DNA of 64,000 bases, taken from Polaribacter aquimarinus. GTDB lineage: Bacteria > Bacteroidota > Bacteroidia > Flavobacteriales > Flavobacteriaceae. The DNA lies in NCBI RefSeq assembly GCF_003129485.1, contig NZ_QFFG01000007.1:112495-176494 (forward strand), in the 5' to 3' direction. Shown here in pieces: positions 61,119 through 64,000 of the stretch (within the stretch, counting starts at the first letter, position 1; every line of letters begins with the position of its first letter). Below the pieces are notes generated by a model. That model had not been told where the DNA came from. It saw nothing but the letters and a program-made list of their open reading frames with translations, and made no database searches. Both the position numbers and the translations under genes were made by a program.

Positions 61119-61679
61119 CTATTTTGTTTTTTTAGGAGCAATAAACATAATCATACGTTTACCTTCTAATTTAGGTAATTGCTCGACTTTACCATATTCT
61201 TCTAATTCCTGAGCTAATTTTAAAAGTAAAATTTGTCCCTGCTCTTTAAAGATAATTGATCGACCTTTAAAGAATACAAACGCTTTTAACTTTGCTCCAT
61301 CTTGTAGAAACTTAATGGCATGTTTCTTTTTAAATTCATAGTCATGCTCATCAGTTTGAGGTCCAAAACGAATCTCTTTAATTGTGACTTTGGTGGCTTT
61401 CGATTTTAGAGCTTTTTCACGTTTCTTTTGCTCATACAAGAATTTCTTGTAATCAATAATTTTACAAACAGGAGGTTTTGCTTTTGGTGAAATTTCAACC
61501 AAATCTAACTCTTGTTCTCTGGCCATTGCTTTAGCTTTTGCTAAAGGGTAAACCCCAACTTCAACGTTTTCACCAACTACACGAACTTCATCGACATACT
61601 TTATTTTGTCGTTAATCCTGTGTTGATCTTCTTTGATTACTCTTAATGGTCTTCTCGACCTGCTTCTACGTATTGCTAT
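61119..61679 (-). CDS. infC: Translation initiation factor IF-3, probable AUA start
   Basis: 186 residues if begun at ATA 61679-61677. The first ATG in frame (61526) would give only 135 residues and delete most of the N-terminal domain. Upstream codons read [14 protein letters not shown], the usual Bacteroidota IF-3 start, and an in-frame TAA lies two codons before the ATA. Conserved parts: '[20 protein letters not shown]', '[20 protein letters not shown]' and '[16 protein letters not shown]'. IF-3 uses AUU in E. coli to sense its own level; the rare codon here suggests the same control. Binds the 30S subunit. Confidence 0.9.
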   Translation of the reverse strand: MAIRRSRSRRPLRVIKEDQHRINDKIKYVDEVRVVGENVEVGVYPLAKAKAMAREQELDLVEISPKAKPPVCKIIDYKKFLYEQKKREKALKSKATKVTIKEIRFGPQTDEHDYEFKKKHAIKFLQDGAKLKAFVFFKGRSIIFKEQGQILLLKLAQELEEYGKVEQLPKLEGKRMIMFIAPKKTK

Positions 61680-61751
61680 GACTTATAAATTTAAATTTAA
61701 CTTAAAACTGATGATCAGTCTTTTATTTTCTTTGACGAAATTCAAATTTAA

Positions 61752-63692
61752 TTAAAATTTCTTCAATGTTTTGTTTTCTTCGTTTTTAATTAGAGATATA
61801 AATTCTTCAATTGTAAAAGTTCCTATATCTCCTTCACCGTGCTTTCTTACAGAAACTGTAGTATTTTCTTCTTCTTTTTCTCCAATAATCACCATAAATG
61901 GTACTTTACTCACTTCAGCGTCACGAATCTTACGACCTGTTTTCTCACTTCGGTTATCTACGAGGGCGCGAATTTCGGAATTTTCTAACGATTCTAAAAC
62001 TTTTTTGGTATATTTTTGATATTTCTCACTGATTGGCAATATAATAACTTGATCTGGAGTTAGCCAAAGTGGAAAATTTCCTCCGGTATGTTCTAATAAA
62101 ACAGCAATAAAACGTTCCATAGAACCAAATGGTGCTCTGTGAATCATTACTGGTCTATGTAATCCGTTATCAGACCCTTTGTAGGTTAAATCAAAACGTT
62201 TAGGGAGGTTGTAATCAACCTGAATTGTTCCTAATTGCCAACTTCTACCTAAAGCATCTTTTACCATAAAATCTAATTTTGGTCCATAAAAAGCAGCTTC
62301 ACCTTCTTCAATCACAAAATCTAAACCTTTGTCTTTTGCTGCAGAAATTATTGCATTTTCTGCAATTTCCCAAGTTTCTACATCTCCTATATACTTATCT
62401 AAGCTATCCATATCTCTTATGGATACTTGGGCTGTAAAATCTTCAAAACCTAATGAACCAAATACGTATAGTACTAAATCAATAACTTCTTTAAATTCTT
62501 GATCTAATTGTTCTGGTGTACAGAAAATATGAGCATCATCTTGTGTAAAACCTCTCACACGGGTTAATCCATGTAGTTCTCCACTTTGCTCGTATCTATA
62601 TACAGTGCCAAATTCAGCAAAACGTTTTGGTAAATCTTTGTAAGAGTAAGGTTTAAAATTATAAACTTCACAATGATGAGGGCAGTTCATGGGCTTTAAT
62701 AAAAACTCTTCGTCCATTTTCGGAGTTTTTATAGCCTGAAAACTGTCTTCTCCATATTTCTCATAATGTCCAGAAGTAACATACAATTCTTTCTGACCAA
62801 TATGAGGCGTCATTACCATTTCATACCCTGCTTTTTTCTGAGCAGCTTTCAAAAAATTTTCTAAACGAGAACGTAAAGCAGCTCCTTTAGGTAACCATAA
62901 AGGTAAACCTTGACCTACTTTTTGAGAGAAGGTGAATAATTCTAATTCTTTCCCTAGCTTTCTATGATCACGTTTTTTAGCTTCTTCTAAAAGTTCTAAA
63001 TATTCTTTTAACATTTTTTGTTTAGGGAAACTAATACCGTAAACACGTGTCAATTGGTTGTTTTTCTCGTCACCACGCCAATAAGCACCAGCAACGTTCA
63101 TAATTTTAACCGCTTTTATAATTCCTGTATTAGGTATATGTCCTCCTCTACATAAATCTGTAAAATTACTGTGGTCACAAAACGTAATATCACCATCAGT
63201 TAAATTTTCAATCAACTCAACTTTATAAGGATTATTTTCCTCTTTGTATAATGACAAAGCATCAGCTTTAGAAACTTCACGCATTTTAAACTCGTGTTTA
63301 CCACGTGCTATTTCTAAGAATTTTTTTTCAATCTCAGTAAAATCTTTCTCAGAAATTGTTTCATCACCTAAATCCAAGTCATAATAAAATCCATTATCAA
63401 TGGCAGGTCCTATAGTAAGTTTTGCGTTCGGATGAAAACTTAAAATAGCTTCTGCTAAAACATGGGCAGAACTATGCCAGAAAGCTTTTTTACCTCCTGC
63501 GTCATTAAAAGTAAATAAAACTAACGATCCATCTGTGGTAAGTGGGGTGGTGGTTTCAACAGTAGTTCCGTTAAAACTTGCAGAAATCACGTTTCTTGCT
63601 AATCCTTCACTGATGCTTTTAGCAACATCGATAGGAGTACTATTTTTAATAAACTCCTTAACACTTCCGTCAGGTAAAGTAATTTTAATCAT
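61752..63692 (-). CDS. thrS: Threonyl-tRNA synthetase
   Basis: A 646-residue class II synthetase. TGS domain ('IKITLPDGSVKEFIKNSTPI'), editing domain with 'HSSAHVLAEAILSFHPNAKL' (HxxxH, about 77-81), catalytic core with zinc site 'KPMNCPHHCEVYNFK' and motif 2 'FGTVYRYEQSGELHGLTRVR', motif 3 'GSMERFIAVLLEHTGG', and the anticodon domain. It charges tRNA-Thr. It heads the operon with infC, 72 bases away. Confidence 0.98.
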   Translation of the reverse strand: MIKITLPDGSVKEFIKNSTPIDVAKSISEGLARNVISASFNGTTVETTTPLTTDGSLVLFTFNDAGGKKAFWHSSAHVLAEAILSFHPNAKLTIGPAIDNGFYYDLDLGDETISEKDFTEIEKKFLEIARGKHEFKMREVSKADALSLYKEENNPYKVELIENLTDGDITFCDHSNFTDLCRGGHIPNTGIIKAVKIMNVAGAYWRGDEKNNQLTRVYGISFPKQKMLKEYLELLEEAKKRDHRKLGKELELFTFSQKVGQGLPLWLPKGAALRSRLENFLKAAQKKAGYEMVMTPHIGQKELYVTSGHYEKYGEDSFQAIKTPKMDEEFLLKPMNCPHHCEVYNFKPYSYKDLPKRFAEFGTVYRYEQSGELHGLTRVRGFTQDDAHIFCTPEQLDQEFKEVIDLVLYVFGSLGFEDFTAQVSIRDMDSLDKYIGDVETWEIAENAIISAAKDKGLDFVIEEGEAAFYGPKLDFMVKDALGRSWQLGTIQVDYNLPKRFDLTYKGSDNGLHRPVMIHRAPFGSMERFIAVLLEHTGGNFPLWLTPDQVIILPISEKYQKYTKKVLESLENSEIRALVDNRSEKTGRKIRDAEVSKVPFMVIIGEKEEENTTVSVRKHGEGDIGTFTIEEFISLIKNEENKTLKKF

Positions 63693-63717
63693 TTAATGTA
63701 TAATATATTTTGATGCG

Positions 63718-63748
63718 CAAAGATATTAGAAAACAATTTTTCATACAA
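63718..63748 (-). promoter_or_regulatory. Promoter of the thrS operon
   Basis: On the minus strand TTG (63746-63748), 20 bases, then TATCTTTG (63718-63725), about 25 bases from the thrS ATG. Confidence 0.7.
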
Positions 63749-63764
63749 TATATATATGTACTTA

Positions 63765-63863
63765 TTATAGATGTTTTTTTTTACTAGAGTTCCTTTTTTT
63801 TAAGTGAATATTAAAATGCTTTTGGCTTTGATTTTGGTTGGGGTGTTCTTATAGATGTTTTTT
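63765..63863. repeat. Direct repeat TTATAGATGTTTTTT
   Basis: Exact 15-base copies at 63765-63779 and 63849-63863, 84 bases apart, in otherwise gene-free sequence. Confidence 0.6.
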
Positions 63864-63873
63864 GATAAAAAAA

Positions 63874-63940
63874 AGGTCGGGTTTTCCACTATATCTTTTG
63901 TTCGTTCCTCACAAAAGGATGTCGTTTCAATCCCTAACAT
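63874..63940. repeat. Hairpin element resembling a flavobacterial interspersed repeat
   Basis: Begins AAGGTCGGGTTTTCCACTAT, with an inner hairpin ATCTTTTGT / ACAAAAGGAT and end 'CAATCCCTAAC'. I recall similar words scattered between genes in Bacteroidota. Only one copy lies in this window. The 308 bases from 63693 to the end hold no gene that I can see. Confidence 0.4.
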
Positions 63941-64000
63941 GAGCTTCTAGTGTTTTTAAAGATTAATAGAATAATTAAAATATCATATTAATTTTTTAAA

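Noticed and set aside
61119..61526. infC from the ATG at 61526
   Set aside because: It would remove most of the conserved N-terminal domain; the coding pattern continues upstream to an ATA.
1..64000. CRISPR array
   Set aside because: No series of regularly spaced short repeats and no cas genes; the only tandem repeat is the two-copy unit at 48.4-48.9 kb.

Overview
This window looks like a chromosomal segment of a marine-type flavobacterium (Bacteroidota, probably Flavobacteriaceae). The evidence is the very AT-rich DNA, the Bacteroidota promoter signature (TTG, 19-20 bases, then TAnnTTTG) in front of several genes, the many small lipoproteins with DUFs typical of this group (DUF1684, DUF3667, DUF4136, DUF4174, DUF4197, DUF4252, DUF5522), a PID-CTERM-type sorting tail, and glutamine synthetase III. 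No species is claimed.

Layout. 1-9.8 kb: the end of a crotonase gene; an MBOAT acyltransferase with its SGNH-like partner; a Cys-codon leader ORF plus terminator in front of an MFS transporter; small DUF proteins; a CocE-type hydrolase; a DJ-1/PfpI lipoprotein. 9.8-16 kb: a YgiQ radical-SAM protein, then an inserted unit of about 4.1 kb bounded by TTAGCTAAC inverted repeats. It carries one large gene, a SMEK-like/nuclease-like N-terminus fused to a STAND-type P-loop NTPase and a helical C-terminus, which is a candidate single-gene defence system. 16-22 kb: methyltransferase, zinc ribbon, dienelactone hydrolase, sterol-desaturase-type hydroxylase, and a two-gene sulfite dehydrogenase (cytochrome c plus molybdopterin subunit) divergent from a membrane protein. 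21.4-23 kb: a SigZ-like sigma factor, a 35-residue metallothionein-like peptide, and two RebB-family R-body structural genes. 23-26.7 kb: a GbsR/MarR regulator with two matching TTTC-N10-GAAA operators and its probable operon of membrane proteins, a flavin-barrel protein and a TIGR01777 SDR protein.

26.7-38.4 kb is mostly housekeeping: fused isobutyryl-CoA mutase (IcmF), DUF lipoproteins, pyrF, a thioredoxin-like lipoprotein, tpiA, prmA, clpS, tRNA-Arg(ACG), and a Ca/Na antiporter. 38.4-48.4 kb: divergent glutamine synthetases of two types sharing a palindromic control region, purM, a B12-dependent class II ribonucleotide reductase, a second small inserted unit whose right boundary matches that of the first, a lipoprotein, and prfA. 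48.4-48.9 kb holds a tandem duplication of about 234 bp. Each copy has a minus-strand promoter and terminator that frame a roughly 100-nt candidate small RNA with C-rich loops.

48.9-59.5 kb is a compact minus-strand alpha-glucan cluster: GlgM/GlgA-type GT4 synthase, GlgC, GlgE, maltokinase-like protein and GlgB in near-continuous arrangement, followed by a GH31 alpha-glucosidase. This is the set expected for the maltose-1-phosphate (GlgE) route, without TreS. 59.7-63.7 kb ends with a membrane coiled-coil protein and the thrS-infC-rpmI-rplT translation operon, where infC appears to start at a non-canonical AUA codon. The last 300 bases hold a promoter, a short direct repeat and a hairpin element that resembles an interspersed repeat.
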